From NCBI GenBank assembly GCA_026315105.1, contig CM048745.1:787071390-787135389 (forward strand): a stretch of 64,000 bases of DNA. The letters are read 5' to 3'. The notes under the pieces are model-generated. The model was not told the origin of the DNA, searched no databases, and saw nothing but the letters and a program-made list of their open reading frames with translations. Made by a program: the position numbers and the translations under genes. This DNA is from Locusta migratoria (lineage: Eukaryota; Arthropoda; Insecta; Orthoptera; Acrididae). Of the stretch, positions 1-11,616 are shown one piece after another (position 1 is the stretch's first letter; the number at the start of each line of letters is the position of its first letter).

Positions 1-100
1 AAAAAATAAACATGATATACGCTGCAGATTCAAAGAAAGTGGTATAGACATGTGTATGCAAACACAGAAATATACAAGACAATAGGTGCATAGAAAATTG

Positions 101-297
101 AAATGTTCAAATATTTTAAATCTAAGGGAACTAATTGCTGCGCTTACGAGACCCTTGGCTTACAAATTACTTAAACTACCTTACGATAAGGACAACACAC
201 ATACCGATGGCCCCATGGAGGACTCGAACGTCCGATGAAGGCAACTACGCGCTCCGCAGCAAGGCACCTGAGAACCCTCGGCCACTCTACCGCGGCG
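101..297 (-). mobile_element. tRNA-derived SINE, minus strand, diverged
   Basis: Read on the minus strand, this starts with a GCCGCGGTAGAGTGGCCGAG-like tRNA head, passes a B-box-like GTTCGAG block near 220-230, and runs into the AAGTAGTTTGTAAG and ACATTTGAACATTT tail shared by the SINEs of this window. It is strongly diverged and no clean target-site duplication is visible. Confidence 0.75.
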
Positions 298-490
298 GTA
301 CATAGTACATGCGTTAGTTCGGATACTCCATCCTCCATCCTGAAGTCACTTATTCATTACTCATTTCTGACCCCGTTCCTACCCCTCCTCTTATATATAT
401 GATTGATTGTGTTTGTTTGTGTGTTTGTGTGAGTGTTTCTTTATATCTTTCCCTGTTAATCAAAAAGGTGTTAGGTGACACCCAGCCGCC

Positions 491-688
491 GGCCGCGGTG
501 GCCGAGGAGACTGAGGCGCTCCAGTCACGGTCTGCACGGCCACTACGGTCGGGGGTTCGAATCCTCCCTCGGGCATGGATATTTGTGCCGTCCTAGTTCT
601 TAAGTAGTTCATAAGTAGTTTGTAAGTTTAGGGACTGATGACCCCGTAGTTAAGTCCCATAGACTATACAAACGTTTGAACATTTGAA
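491..688 (+). mobile_element. tRNA-derived SINE, plus strand, full length
   Basis: The head GGCCGCGGTGGCCGAGGAGA is Leu/Ser-tRNA-like, with a B box GGTTCGAATCC at about 552-562. The body has TTTGTGCCGTCCT, TAAGTAGTTTGTAAG and GGGACTGATGACC, and the tail is CGTTTGAACATTTGAA. Flanks GGTGACACCCA (474-484) and GGTAACACCCA (691-701) differ at one base and look like the target-site duplication, so both ends are well placed. Confidence 0.88.
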
Positions 689-1244
689 TTGGTAACACCC
701 ACTCAGCATAATTCGGATCACTCAGCTTTACTTTACTGCTCGATCTATCCTATTTCGTTATATACATCGTCTTTGGCACTGCTCAGTACTAATATACAGT
801 ATCTCTGACTTCCACAATCGTCAACCATCATCTTCATGACCTAGGTCGTGAATTACCTTCCCATTCTGTTCCCATTCCTTTTTTCTTTCCTTCTCTCCTA
901 CATGATGATGGAAGCCTGTTTCGAAAGCTTGTTCATTTTATTTTTTCGCCCTTTTTCTTTCTTTGTGTGACTATCCGCGGTTTAGCACGAAGGTAAGTAC
1001 TGGCCAGCCAATCTATCTCTTTTGAAGAATAATTTATCATCTCTTTGGAGATTTTTCATCGTAATCGAATACCTTGCAAATGTGCTTTTCAGAAGAGATC
1101 TAGATCCCTCCTACTCTCACAAATTTTTGGACAGTACCGCAAGAAAATGGTGCCAGTTCCCTTTTGCAATACTTCAGAGGTTACTAAAGTCCATACCACG
1201 TCATGATGCATGCTCACGGGAGCCTTATATTAGGAAAGTACTCG
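689..1244. other. anonymous DNA, no gene seen
   Basis: No coding signal was recognised. A motif at about 901-931 (GATGATG, short stem, GAAA) resembles the recurrent GATGATG/GAAAC motif described in the findings. The open frame at 1022-1303 runs into the next SINE and is not credible as a gene. Confidence 0.5.
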
Positions 1245-1425
1245 AAAATGTTGAAATGTTTCTTAAGCTTATGGGACTTAACTGCCGGATCATCAGTCCT
1301 TAAACTTAAAAACTACTTATAAACTAACTTATACTAAAGACGGCACAAACATCATGCCGGAAGGGGGTTCGAACCCCCGACGGGGTACGGCCTCGCGCAT
1401 CGGAGCATAGCGCCTCAACGCACTT
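1245..1425 (-). mobile_element. tRNA-derived SINE, minus strand
   Basis: It begins with the tail AATGTTGAAATGTTTCTTAA, followed by the complement of the GATGA(C/T)C block, the complement of AAGTAGTTT, and the B box GGGGGTTCGAACCCCC at about 1364-1379. The tRNA head beyond 1400 is eroded. No target-site duplication could be fixed. Confidence 0.8.
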
Positions 1426-1784
1426 GGATAGGAAGGTGCACTACTTTCTTTGTCTCTTTAGTGTATGTCAAGCCGTTTTTGTTTAAATGTTTTCGAAGCT
1501 GCTATATTTGTCCTGCAACTCTGGGAAAAATGTAGACCTATTTCATTTTTATTGCGTCGCGATATAAAAAAAATTTTAAATAAGTTTTGAAATACGTACG
1601 AGTTCCTTTACGAGGTGTCTGTTAGGTGGAGATATATGTGGGTAGGACAAAGTTCCTCACCGCTTTCAGACACGCTTAACGTATAATGGAGCAGTTCTCC
1701 TCCAGCATTCAGGTAGAAGCCTGCAAATGCACTGTGTGGCAGGAGATTAATTAGCGTCATTCTCTCAACTGCCCAGCCGCCGAA

Positions 1785-2390
1785 GCGCCGTCTTCAAATT
1801 AAGCTCGACTATTCCGCAACTCTCATTTTCCCCGATGTCGCGGACACTTTCGGGGGCAGCACCGCGATGCAACCTTCACCGCCGTTACGACGCCTACGTC
1901 CGCGCCTCCTCACAATTTTTCCCCCTCCACCGTACTTTCCCCACTGTTTCTCCCCGCCCATCCCCCCTCCCTCTACCCCCCACCCCCCTTTCACCAGCGC
2001 CTCGTCTTCTCGTTACATTTTCTGTCCCGCTCGCGCGCCTTTCTCGTGGAAGCTGCGCAATTTTTGCCGTTCTTTAGATTCTTAGTTTTGCTTTATGATC
2101 CGCGCGGCAGCGCCGGCGCTGAAGCCCCATTTAGCGCCATTGTTTAGTGTGGCCATTGTGGGGGCGGCTAATGGCAGCAGAATGGCAGAATGCCCCGCCC
2201 GCCGCGATACGGCCGCCCCATTCACCGGCTGCCACGCCGCGGCTCGTCGCGTCGCCCGGAGGTCGCTGCCGCCGCGCCGGCTGGATCCCTCGGTGCCTCT
2301 TCCAGCCGCTGACGCCATCACGGCCCTCTGGGGCTCGTACGGGACCTTCAGGAAGGCGTCCACAACCAACTAACGGAAAATCCTGCCAGA
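1785..2390. other. GC- and CpG-rich island without a recognised gene
   Basis: Base composition changes abruptly from AT-rich to very GC-rich with many CpG dinucleotides (GCGGCAGCGCCGGCGC near 2101-2120, CCGCCCGCCGCG near 2195) and a pyrimidine-rich tract at 1915-2000. Overlapping open frames on both strands (for example 2095-2373 plus and 2082-2369 minus) are expected from GC-rich sequence and resemble no family I know. It could be a promoter or first exon of a host gene or the GC-rich 5' end of a retroelement. The sequence alone does not decide. Confidence 0.45.
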
Positions 2391-2605
2391 CAGAAATTTA
2401 ATTCAGTACCTTGAAGGTTCAGTACTGATGGTTCTGAAGTTACTGATCGCATCAAGCAAAGTACCAAAGAGTGAGGATGACATTAATGCACATAATTAAT
2501 TTTTTTTCAATTACTTAATACATAATTTTATTCCTGTAATCTGTTGTTGTTGTGGTCTTCAGTCCGGAGACTGGTTTGATGCAGTTCTGCACAATACCCT
2601 ATCCT

Positions 2606-3069
2606 GAGCAAGCTTCTTCATCTCCACATAAGAACGGCAACCTACATCTGTCAGAATCTGCTTACTCTTGGTCTTCCTCTGCGGTTTTTACCCCACACAC
2701 TTCCGTCCAACGCTAAATTAACAGTTCCTTGATGTCTAATTATGTGCCCTACCAATCTATCCCTTCTTTTAGTCAAGGTATGCCAGAAATTTCTTTTCTC
2801 CCCATTTCTGTTCAGTACCTCCTCATTTCAGTACCTGAGCAAGCCTCTTCATCTCCACATAAGAACGGCAACTTACATCTGTCTGAATCGACTTACTGTA
2901 TCCATCTATTGGTCTTCCTCTGCGGTTTTTACCCCACACATTTCCCTCCAGCGCTAAAATCACAATTCTTTGATGTCTTAGAATGAACCCTACCAATCTA
3001 TCCCTTCTTTTAGTCACGGTATGCCAGAAATGTCTTTTCTCCCCAATTCTGTTCAGTACCTCCTCATTA
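2606..3069 (-). repeat. tandem duplication inside the LINE 3' end
   Basis: About 2606-2830 and 2837-3069 are two adjacent, similar copies of the same part of the LINE 3' region. Both contain CTCCACATAAGAACGGCAAC, TGCGGTTTTTACCCCACACA and TATGCCAGAAAT in the same order. The copies have diverged by scattered substitutions, so the duplication is not recent. Confidence 0.8.
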
Positions 3070-3159
3070 GTTACGCGATCCACCCACCTAATCTTCAGCA
3101 TTCTTCTGTGTGAATGTCTGTTCGGTGTTCGTTTATCACGTCTGAACCACAAGACATAA

Positions 3160-3232
3160 AGGGCTAAAAATTTGTAGTTACTAATGTCTACCCGGGGAAG
3201 GCTTTAGGCACGGTTTTATGGCGATCGGATAG

Positions 3233-3285
<53 letters not shown>

Positions 3286-3605
3286 GTTTCACTAAGTGTG
3301 TTTGGCTCTGTAACTTATAAAATAATAGGTGACGGGAAATTTTAATGCGGTAGGTCAACACAAGAAATGTTACACTTTCTGCGGAGCTATGAACATAGTT
3401 TATTGTATCATTTTCCAAAGAGTTACACCACAAAGATATATATTTTTAAATGGAACAATAGTTTTTTCTATCGTGCATTGGGTTAGTTTGACCCAGCTGC
3501 GTCCAAATCAATTTAAACTACATTCCTATCACTGTTAGTTTGGGAGCTACAACCCTTCAAAGTTCTGGGAGCGGAGGCTGCGATAGCGTAGCTGACTGGC
3601 CGAGT
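3160..3605. other. unknown insert with (TA)n inside the LINE
   Basis: This stretch separates two parts of the LINE C-terminal region that should be contiguous. It contains a pure TA dinucleotide run at 3236-3281 followed by AGGGTGTTTCACTAAGTGTG. I do not recognise the rest. It is probably another mobile element inserted into the LINE. Confidence 0.5.
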
Positions 3606-4805
3606 GACTATCCCATGGGGCACGGCCCACTGTCTCATGACCACCAGCTTCCTAATATAAAAATTAATATTGGTGGTCAACAAATTTCGTTTCTTCTTTA
3701 CTTTGGCCATTAGAATTTATTTTGCTACCCCAATAACAAAACTCATCTACTACTTTTGTCGCCTGATTTTCTGACACTACATTCCATTACACTTGTATTA
3801 CTCATATTAATGTTCATCTTATTCCCTCCTTTCAAGACACTGTCCATTACATTAAATTGCTCTTGGAGATTGTTTACTGCCTCTGCCAGAATAACTATGT
3901 CATCCTGAACGTTAAATCCCTCTCCGAATATCTTCTTGCATTTCTTGTCAGGTTGCTTAATGTACAGATTGAACAACGTTGGGGAAAGGCTACAACCCTG
4001 TCTTACCCACTTCCCAACCACTGATGCCCCTTCATGCCTCCGGACTCTAATAACTGGTATCTAGTTTTTGTACAAGTTGACTATAACTCTTCGCTCCCTA
4101 TATTTCAGCTTCATAATTCGAAAGTGTGTTTTATAATCAACACAGTAAAAAGCTATCTCCAGATCTTCGAATGCTAAAAATGTAGGTTTGCCTTTCATTG
4201 GCCCCTCTTCTAAGATAAGTCATAATCTGAGTATTGCCTTCCATGTTCCTACATTTCTCCTAAATCGTCCCCCAGGTCGGAATCCACAGTTTTTTTCACT
4301 CGTCTGTAAATATCCCTGTTAATATTTTGCAACCATGACTTATAAAACTGATAGTTCTGTATTTTCACATTTTCCTTTTTCTGGATTTGAACTATTATGT
4401 TCTCCTTGAAATCGGACGGTGTTTCCCCTGCCTCATACATCTCCCACACCAGGTGGAAACAATTCTTCAAAACTGACTCTCATAACTATGTCAGCAGTTC
4501 AGACCGAAAATCATCTACTCCAGGAGCATTGTTTCCACTCAAATCTTACACTGCTCTGTCATATCCTTATCTCAGCATCGTATGTCCTATTTCATATTCC
4601 ACAATTTCGTCTTCCATTTAAAAAGAATTGTGCCATTGCGTTTATTTCGTATGTACAGTCCTTCTATATATTCTTTCCTCCTTTCAGCTTTCCCTTCTTT
4701 GGTTCGTACTGCTTTTCCGTCTGAGTTTTTGATAATGATATTGCTGCTTTTCTTGTCTCGAAATGCCGGTATCAATCTCTACCCTAGTTATATATTCGTG
4801 CTTTT

Positions 4806-4972
4806 TGAGGCGCTATACTGCGATGCGTGAGTCCGTTTCCGTCGGGGTTCGAATCCCCCCCTTGGGCATGGTTGTTTCTGCTGTCTAGTATAAGGTAGTT
4901 CATAAGTAGTTTGTAAGTTTTGGTAGTTATGACTCCGAAGTTAAGTCCCATAAACTTCAAAAACATTTGAAC
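4806..4972 (+). mobile_element. SINE inserted in the LINE, plus strand
   Basis: A truncated tRNA head leads to the B box GGGGTTCGAATCCCC (about 4844-4858), then CATAAGTAGTTTGTAAG, the GACTCCGAAGTTAAGTCCCAT block, the tail AAACATTTGAAC and a T-rich run. LINE linker sequence lies on the right and LINE RT sequence on the left, so the SINE inserted after the LINE. Confidence 0.82.
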
Positions 4973-5455
4973 TTTTTTTTTCCTTTTTAACCTGCTTTTG
5001 TCCTCTAGGAACTTCTGCTTAGTCAGTCTGCACTTCCTGTCAATCACATTTTTCGGACGTCTGCAATCCCTTTTGCTTGAGTCGCTTGCTTCGTTTTTAT
5101 TATTTTTCCTTTCCTCAATTAAGTTCAATATTTTTTGCGTTATGCAGGGATCGCAATAGTTCTTATCCATTCTTCTTCTCGGTTTTTCTTTCCTTTGTTT
5201 CGGTCAATCCCTGCGTAAAGCTCTCCCTGAAACACTCAACCACCTGTGGTTTCTTCTTTTTGGCGAGGTTCCATCACCTTCATTTTCTACCTTTTCGGAT
5301 TTTCTTAATCTACAGTTCAGAATCTATATCTGCCCTTGAATATGTCTTATAGTTTAAAATCTTACCATTAGAAAGGCAATCTGGTACCTTCCAGTGTATC
5401 CTGGTCTCTTCCAAGTATACGATCTTTTTTCTTGTTGATTAAACCAAGTGTTTGT

Positions 5456-5606
5456 TCATATGTTTGTAATCCTATGGGACCAAACTAAGTTGGTCATCAG
5501 TCCCAAGTCTTACACACTACTTAAACTAAGTTAAACTAACCTAAGGCAACATACACATCCATGCCCAAGGGAGGATTCGAACCTTCGACGCGGGAGGCCG
5601 CGCGAT
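5456..5606 (-). mobile_element. SINE inserted in the LINE endonuclease, 12-bp TSD
   Basis: The minus-strand SINE tail, body and B box (GGATTCGAACC, about 5573-5583) are clear, and the tRNA head is truncated. It is bounded by perfect 12-bp duplications CCAAGTGTTTGT at 5444-5455 and 5607-5618. The flanking LINE endonuclease sequence is interrupted by it. Confidence 0.92.
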
Positions 5607-5930
5607 CCAAGTGTTTGTGATGATTTAATTGTGCTCTGCACAAAATTCTACTAGGCGATATCCTCTTTCATTCCTTTTACTCAGTCCATATTCACCTACT
5701 ACATATCCTTCTATTCCCTTTCCTACTACCGAGTTCCGGTCCCCCGCCACAATTAAGAGCTCCTCAAGCCTTCAACTTATGAATAGTTTCTTTTATCTCC
5801 TCATACATTCGTTCGATCTCCTCATTATCGACAGAGCTAGTTTGCACATGAACTTGTACTAGTGTGGTAAGTGCTGGCCTTGTGTCTATGTTCGATTTGT
5901 AAATAGTATAATTACACATAATACAGGGAT

Positions 5931-8900
5931 GAATAACAATCCAGAAACTGAACTGTAGTAATTTTTAAATTTTTAATGGTGTAAGGGAAACTATATGTAG
6001 CGCAATCTGACCTATATGGAGTAAACGTCTGTATCCTCACAATGTTAAGGATAAACGATGATTAAATAGTGGTAGAAATGACACAGTAGTATTTGTTGTG
6101 GAAACAGATTCTGTTTATTGATGAGAAAAACAGCTTGTTAGATTGTCGTGTGCTGTAATGACATTACTTAGGTGGACACTAACATCATGTTGTTTATCAC
6201 TTTTTCACTTAACATGTATTGTTCTATTTTTCTGTATTAAATTGCGGAATATAACAATTATATATATTCCTCTATGTAAGCCACTTAGTGCGCCATCTAC
6301 CATGTAAGCGTGTTGCCGAGGTTTTGTAAGCAGCTTGCTCATTTGTACATTATAATCAGAGTCGTAAAAAATCTTTCGTCTCGTGTCTAACATCAGTTAT
6401 ACTGATGCTCTTGGGAAAGAACTTTTCCATTTTTCACTTGCGTCGTACTAAGTGTTTCATGTGGTTTCTATTTACTGTTGTGCGGAAGTCGGCCTTTCTG
6501 GCTTATGTAATGAACGTAATGACAGATGTTTCTGTGTAATTTCTTTTGTGGTCTACCACTGTATGTTTTACATAAAATTTTTTACCAGTATCGATTTCTT
6601 GATTTACAACAATGATGATAGATACAAATATACCCGAAATCGACTTCAAAACATATAAAGAAATAGCGACATTTGTTTCTTCTGTCAAGTCCGGTAGATG
6701 ACACTGTAGTGGCTGTACGAACAACTGCAATCGATTTTACGCTTGCTCGTTTGAGTATGCCATGCTCGAAAAGCTAGATGCTGTTATCCTAAAAAAGGGG
6801 AAAATGTCTACTTCTCCGATTTTCATGCTTTAACCTTTAGCGCCCGGGAGTGGTCGGTATATCGGCCAGCCTGGGAATGTAGACTATTTGCTATTGTCAT
6901 GTGAAATTTGGTATACTATACAAGGGTTATCAAGTTTTCCTGTCACGATAATTTCTCCGAACGGTGCCCAAACTTGGAAAATGGCCCAGGAGTAGCTCTT
7001 ACAAGGACCCACGTGGTCTTTTTGAACCGGAAGTTTCCTAAGTTCTCTGGAAATTGGCACATCCCTTTGAAAAATTACATTTTGAGGGTTTTTAGGCTGT
7101 TGCCACGAAGATAACAGTCAACGATGGTCAATTGGACAGCCCGTCCCTTGTGGACCTTAGTTCAGCTTTAAGTTGTGTTTCGAGGAGCCAGGAATATCAC
7201 TAATCCCTTTCAGTGCCAGGTTGTCCGGACCGCCTTCACACCATTTCGGCAAGTGTCGACTGGGACGTAACGGGACGCACGCTAGACGACGTGGATGTGG
7301 CGAAGACGTGATCCGTCTGAGGTGCAAGAGTTTCGCGAGGGCCATTGCCTCTCGGGTCGGGGTGCTCAATTTGCGAGAGTGCCTTCGCCTCTCACGTTCG
7401 GGTACATCATGTTTCTGACCCCTTCCCTCTCTCTTTCCATTGTTGATCTTCGTATTTACACTTGTCTTTTGAACTCTTCAAAACATGGTATTAAGCACAG
7501 AGGGACAAACGTTTGATATTCTTTTTGTTTTCCTACGTGTAGTGCGTAAATGTCATCTTCTATATGATCTTTCTCCGGGAAATGTCGGCCTCTCAACCCA
7601 GTGGGAGAACCTTTGCTGTAAGTGCAGTTTTGGGCTTGATCAAGATTGAATAAAGATCTGTCTGTAGTCTGAATTCAGAAAATGACACAAGCTGCTAACT
7701 TCTGAGTGAGTATTAGTTATGCAAGGCTCAAAGAGGTGAAAGAAGACTTCATTGTGTTTCCCGCCGTCTCCGTTGTGGATATTTGTCTGTAGATATTATT
7801 TACACCACCATATTTTCATTATACCTATAAAAACATATTGGTTTTATGACGTACTCTTGAGTTTTACATTACGACTTTCCAGTTGAGCAAAACTCAAATT
7901 CGTGCACATTAGTCAACATGCGTATAATACGGTTATCTTCGAATTTTAATGCCATCATGTCACCTAACGGCCGACTTCACGATATAATTTGTTATCCAGA
8001 TTAGGCATCATCTTCCTATTCGCTATACCGTACCATATATCCTGGTATCAGGATAATGGAGAACATTTACTAAACTGGGAGATGTATGCCAATTATCTAT
8101 GAATATTACACGCCCCTTATAAAAACAGGGTTGTGAGAATTGTGCAACAGTATCACCAGTAATACCCAGCTCAAACTTTCGATACTACCAGCACATGTAT
8201 AAACAATGAAGTATAGAAGAAATTCGGTTTCACAGTCACTATAAAGAAACATTTATTCAAAACGATTTGTCTTAAGTGTTTGGACTGATAACCATCGCTG
8301 TTTAGTCCCTTCCAAAACCCAACAATCTTAAGAGTTTCTGCAAATTTTTCTTGCAAATGGGCTCTTACAAATTCGATGCTTTCTACAGAATGAGTGGTAA
8401 TTTCTTCATTATTATGGAAACTTAAGTTTTGCAAAATATAAAGATATCCATCATGTGTTATTATTTCAGTAAAAAAATGTTATATGTAGCAAGGGAGTTG
8501 TAGACCAATAACGTTTCATGTTAACCTTACGGACAGAAGCACGAGCTAGTCTTTTGTGAGAGGATACCAGGCTTTCATCTGAGAAATTCAAACCTATCTT
8601 TCAATTCTGAGTGCGGATGCACACGACGCTCGACCTCTGTACGGGAACCGGCTAACCATAGCCTAGAGTCAATAAGACTAATTGGCAATGGAAAAATACG
8701 ATTGTTGTGTAGGCTGTTAAGTACAGATTTTGTGTCTGGCTGAGAACTTGCCGGCGTAGCTCCAGCATTTAGAATATCCGTCTTGCCTCTGGTGGCTTTG
8801 TGCAAAGAGCATCTGCCTAGTGCGGCAGTGTAAGAGGTTCTAGTCAACTGGTTATTTTGGAGTAATTTCCGAAGTACTGTTCAGAGGGTAAGAAATTCAT

Positions 8901-10596
8901 GGTTTTAAAAATAAGATTGGCTATCCAACAATTTTGTTCAATCCGTCATGGACCTTTTTAATTGAAACGGAGATTAATATCAAAAGCATGCGTATCATAG
9001 TTTTTCTCCAGAACTAACCGTGTAACAAGGGCTTCCACGGATTTGGAAGGGCAAGCAGTCGAATGTGAACATATTTTTCATTTAATCTGGATTGCATAAC
9101 TTCCTGGTTGTAAATTACTGTTATAATCATACACAAAGAATTAAATTATAATCGTGTGTTCACGAAACATTTTATTTGTTTTAACATGTATAAAACTTGA
9201 AGACTTGAATAAAGTGGCACATATAAATCCAATACTTCAATCAAGGGAATATGTATGTATCTTAAATTTACCCTCTTCGATTCGGAATGCATTGAAAAAT
9301 TATCGTGTATCATCTAAACATTTTAAAGATATGAATTTTCACCTGTAATTAACAACTCAGTAATTTTGACGGCATTTCTCGAAACTTTTTTTTATTGGGA
9401 CTTTTTCTTCCTTTTCCACTGGCCGCTGCAATTATTTCTTTCCGAAATTTCGACTCTTAGATGCATGCCTTTCTTTAGGTTTTCGAGCACTGTTTAGTCT
9501 CAGCTAACAGTCCTCGATGTTTGTGACTGGAATTTACGTAAACCCTTTATAAGTGACATGTTGGCTTATAGTCGAACACACGCGATATCGCAGTAACGAG
9601 AGACAACGCGATCAGGGAATTTCTCGGGAAATTACTGAATGGTTTGACGAGCTTTGTGACGTTTTGCTAAAAGGACACGTCACGTCAGTCACCCAGAGGC
9701 AACACAAAGGCTGAGGACGACGTCACAATATTGCTCACCACTGACAGCGGCTGGGTGCACGGGCACGTTTTTCATTAATTTCGCCCCAGTGCAACCCGTG
9801 CAACGCTCTGCTGGTACGTACCGTTTCATGCGACTTTTCGCATGGCATTCCCAACACTATGGCATTGTCATTTTCTTTCGAAACCATAACCGCCATTGCG
9901 AATATTTTTCCAGAATGTAGACATCCAAAATATCAGCCTATAGTTCCATCGACGTGGAATAACGTGATTTATTGATTTTAATTTTTTCTAGCTCTTTACC
10001 TTCGATATCATGAAGCCGTGGTTTTATTACTGGGAGTGACTTAATAACATTGCATGCAAAATTAACTTACCATTGTTACTGATCTTACTAGTGAGTTTCC
10101 GAAGCTACTAGTTAATAATTTAGTTAAATGTTTTGATCGTAAGGCCACCACAGTTTCTTATTGTGTACTGCAAACAGAATGTTGGCTGCAATGTACCAAA
10201 ACTTAGTGTATATTACGTTGGTGAATGTGACAACATATTTGCGTTCTTGCTTCGTTAGTATTAAGTTGCATAGATTGTTGACAGTAGAGTATATATAATA
10301 CCAGTGTGCGTTACTAATTTCTGCAGACTGAAAAATGTATAATACAGTAAGTAATACAGAGCTGACATACACTCACGGTTTGCACATGAGATATGTATTA
10401 CAATACATGCAGTTTCTTTGCCATTTCTGCCTAAAATTCTATTGTGAATTATACTGCTTCACGTATAACTAGCTTTAGTGTGGCAGTCCAGTGTGAAGTC
10501 CACATTGTTCATTTATGCGTACTGGAAAATTTATAATTTGTTGATTATGGTGTATATAGAAAACTGAAATATACCGTATGTTGGATATAAGTCATA
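5931..10596. other. anonymous AT-rich DNA
   Basis: No gene, RNA or clear mobile element was recognised. Short open frames occur at chance frequency and have no motifs. About 7240-7400 is more GC-rich. A weak tRNA-like segment with GGTTCTAGTC lies near 8790-8860 but is too eroded to call. Confidence 0.5.
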
Positions 10597-11078
10597 ATTA
10601 TTTCAAAAGTCATTCTCTATTGCAAAACTTGTCCTTTATTTCACCGACGCGTTTCACCCTTTTGAGGCATCATCAGATTGTGTAAATATATGGTGAGCTA
10701 TTTGTCATCATCATAAAATAAACCATTTACGAAGATGGTGATGACAAATAGGTTAATAGATCACCATATGTTTACATAATCTGATGTTGCCTCAAAAGGG
10801 CGAAACGCTTCAGTGAAATAAGAAAAAAATGTTCAAATGTTTGTAAATCTATCGGACCAAACTGCGTGGTCATCAGTCTGTAGCTTACAAACTACTTAAA
10901 CTAAAGTAAACTAACCTAAGAACAACACAAACACACGCTTGCCCCAGGGAGGACTCGAACCTCCGACGGCGAGCAACCGCGCGCTCCGCAGCGAGCCGCC
11001 TTAGACCGCTCGGCTACTCCACCGCGGCAGTGAAATAAACGAAAAACTTTTGCAACTAGGACTGACTTTTGAAATATA
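10597..11078. mobile_element. foldback (palindromic) element split by a SINE
   Basis: The left arm (about 10597-10712) and right arm (about 10733-10821 plus 11028-11078) are inverted copies of each other. TTTCACCCTTTTGAGGCATC at about 10646 is answered by GCCTCAAAAGGGCGAAACGC at about 10791, and TATTTCAAAAGTCA on the left by TGACTTTTGAAATATA on the right. The loop is about 20 bases. There is no coding capacity. Each arm holds one copy of a CTGATG(A/T)..GAAAC motif. It may be a MITE or the paired ends of a larger element. Confidence 0.8.
10822..11027 (-). mobile_element. SINE in the right arm of the foldback, 11-bp TSD
   Basis: A minus-strand SINE of the GGAGTAGCCGAGCGGTCTAA head subtype. B box GGAGGACTCGAACCTCC lies at about 10949-10965. 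It is flanked by perfect duplications CAGTGAAATAA at 10811-10821 and 11028-11038. Removing it restores the palindrome arm, so it arrived after the foldback. Confidence 0.93.
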
Positions 11079-11612
11079 TTCCTAACCAGTTGCTGTAGAA
11101 GCCAGCAGTATGGAGTGGAACTAGCTTTGTAAATCATAATTGTTTCCTTTCATCGTACCCCTACATGTTTCATTTTCCATTTGCAATATGTGAAAGTCTC
11201 AAAACAGGTAATGAAAAAATATACTTATGGAGGAAGTGTATCAGGAAGGTGATTTATTTGGAGGCCTAGATTATGAAGAAGACCCTTGTTTTGTCGAAAA
11301 ACAGGTTGTTCTTGGTATTCAGAGGGGACTAAATTGATAGGTTATCAGTGCCCTATTACTAGCAATACGTTACACTGTGATGCAAACAAAAGAAAATCTG
11401 GCGCTAAAGACACAGTAAAAAAACCCACAAGGGGTACAGATTCACAGTGAAAATTTCATGGACAAGACAAAGGAGAAAACACAAAAGGGATAAACCAAAT
11501 GCTTAACCGAACAAAACTTTTAGGGCAGAATACCGTGGCTGGCTGATCATGAGGGTAATAAAGTATGAGTCAGCCCCTATCCTCATACTAAAAAGTCCAG
11601 TTAAAAATAGGA
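11079..11612. other. anonymous DNA
   Basis: No gene or repeat was recognised in this stretch. It is A-rich near 11380-11510. Confidence 0.5.
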
Positions 11613-11616
11613 CAAA

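Larger units (their letters stand above)
2541..5930 (-). mobile_element. RTE-type LINE, decayed, minus strand, with nested inserts
   Basis: Read from 5930 down to 2541, pieces of one non-LTR retrotransposon appear in order. The endonuclease (about 5860-5620) encodes an ELLIVAGDRNSVVGKG-like block where GDFN is expected. A basic linker follows (about 5350-4985). RT motifs 0-2 (about 4470-4250) include PSDFKENIIVQIQKKENV. The RT core (4021-3743) has VRQGCSLSPTLFNLYI, QDDIVILAE and MNINMSNTSVMECS. The C-terminal region (3710-3610 and 3152-2823) has RRMLKIRWVDRVTNEEVLN and KRRDRLVGFILRHQ. The 3' end carries a CAACAACAA-like tail (2541-2552). Several frames are used and stops are frequent, so the copy is dead. 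It is truncated in the endonuclease. Family assignment (RTE/BovB-like) is from remembered motifs. Confidence 0.8.

Noticed and set aside
2082..2401. Ala/Arg-rich open frames on both strands of the GC-rich island
   Set aside because: Several overlapping frames on both strands are expected in GC-rich DNA. None shows a recognised domain or a coding signal.
6503..6730. A 75-codon minus-strand frame with an apparent membrane segment
   Set aside because: It is short, AT-rich and without homologous motifs or supporting context.
10640..10820. Calling the CTGATGA..GAAAC motif a hammerhead ribozyme
   Set aside because: There is an extra base between CUGAUGA and helix II, and helices I and III could not be confirmed by eye. 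It is kept as a finding only.
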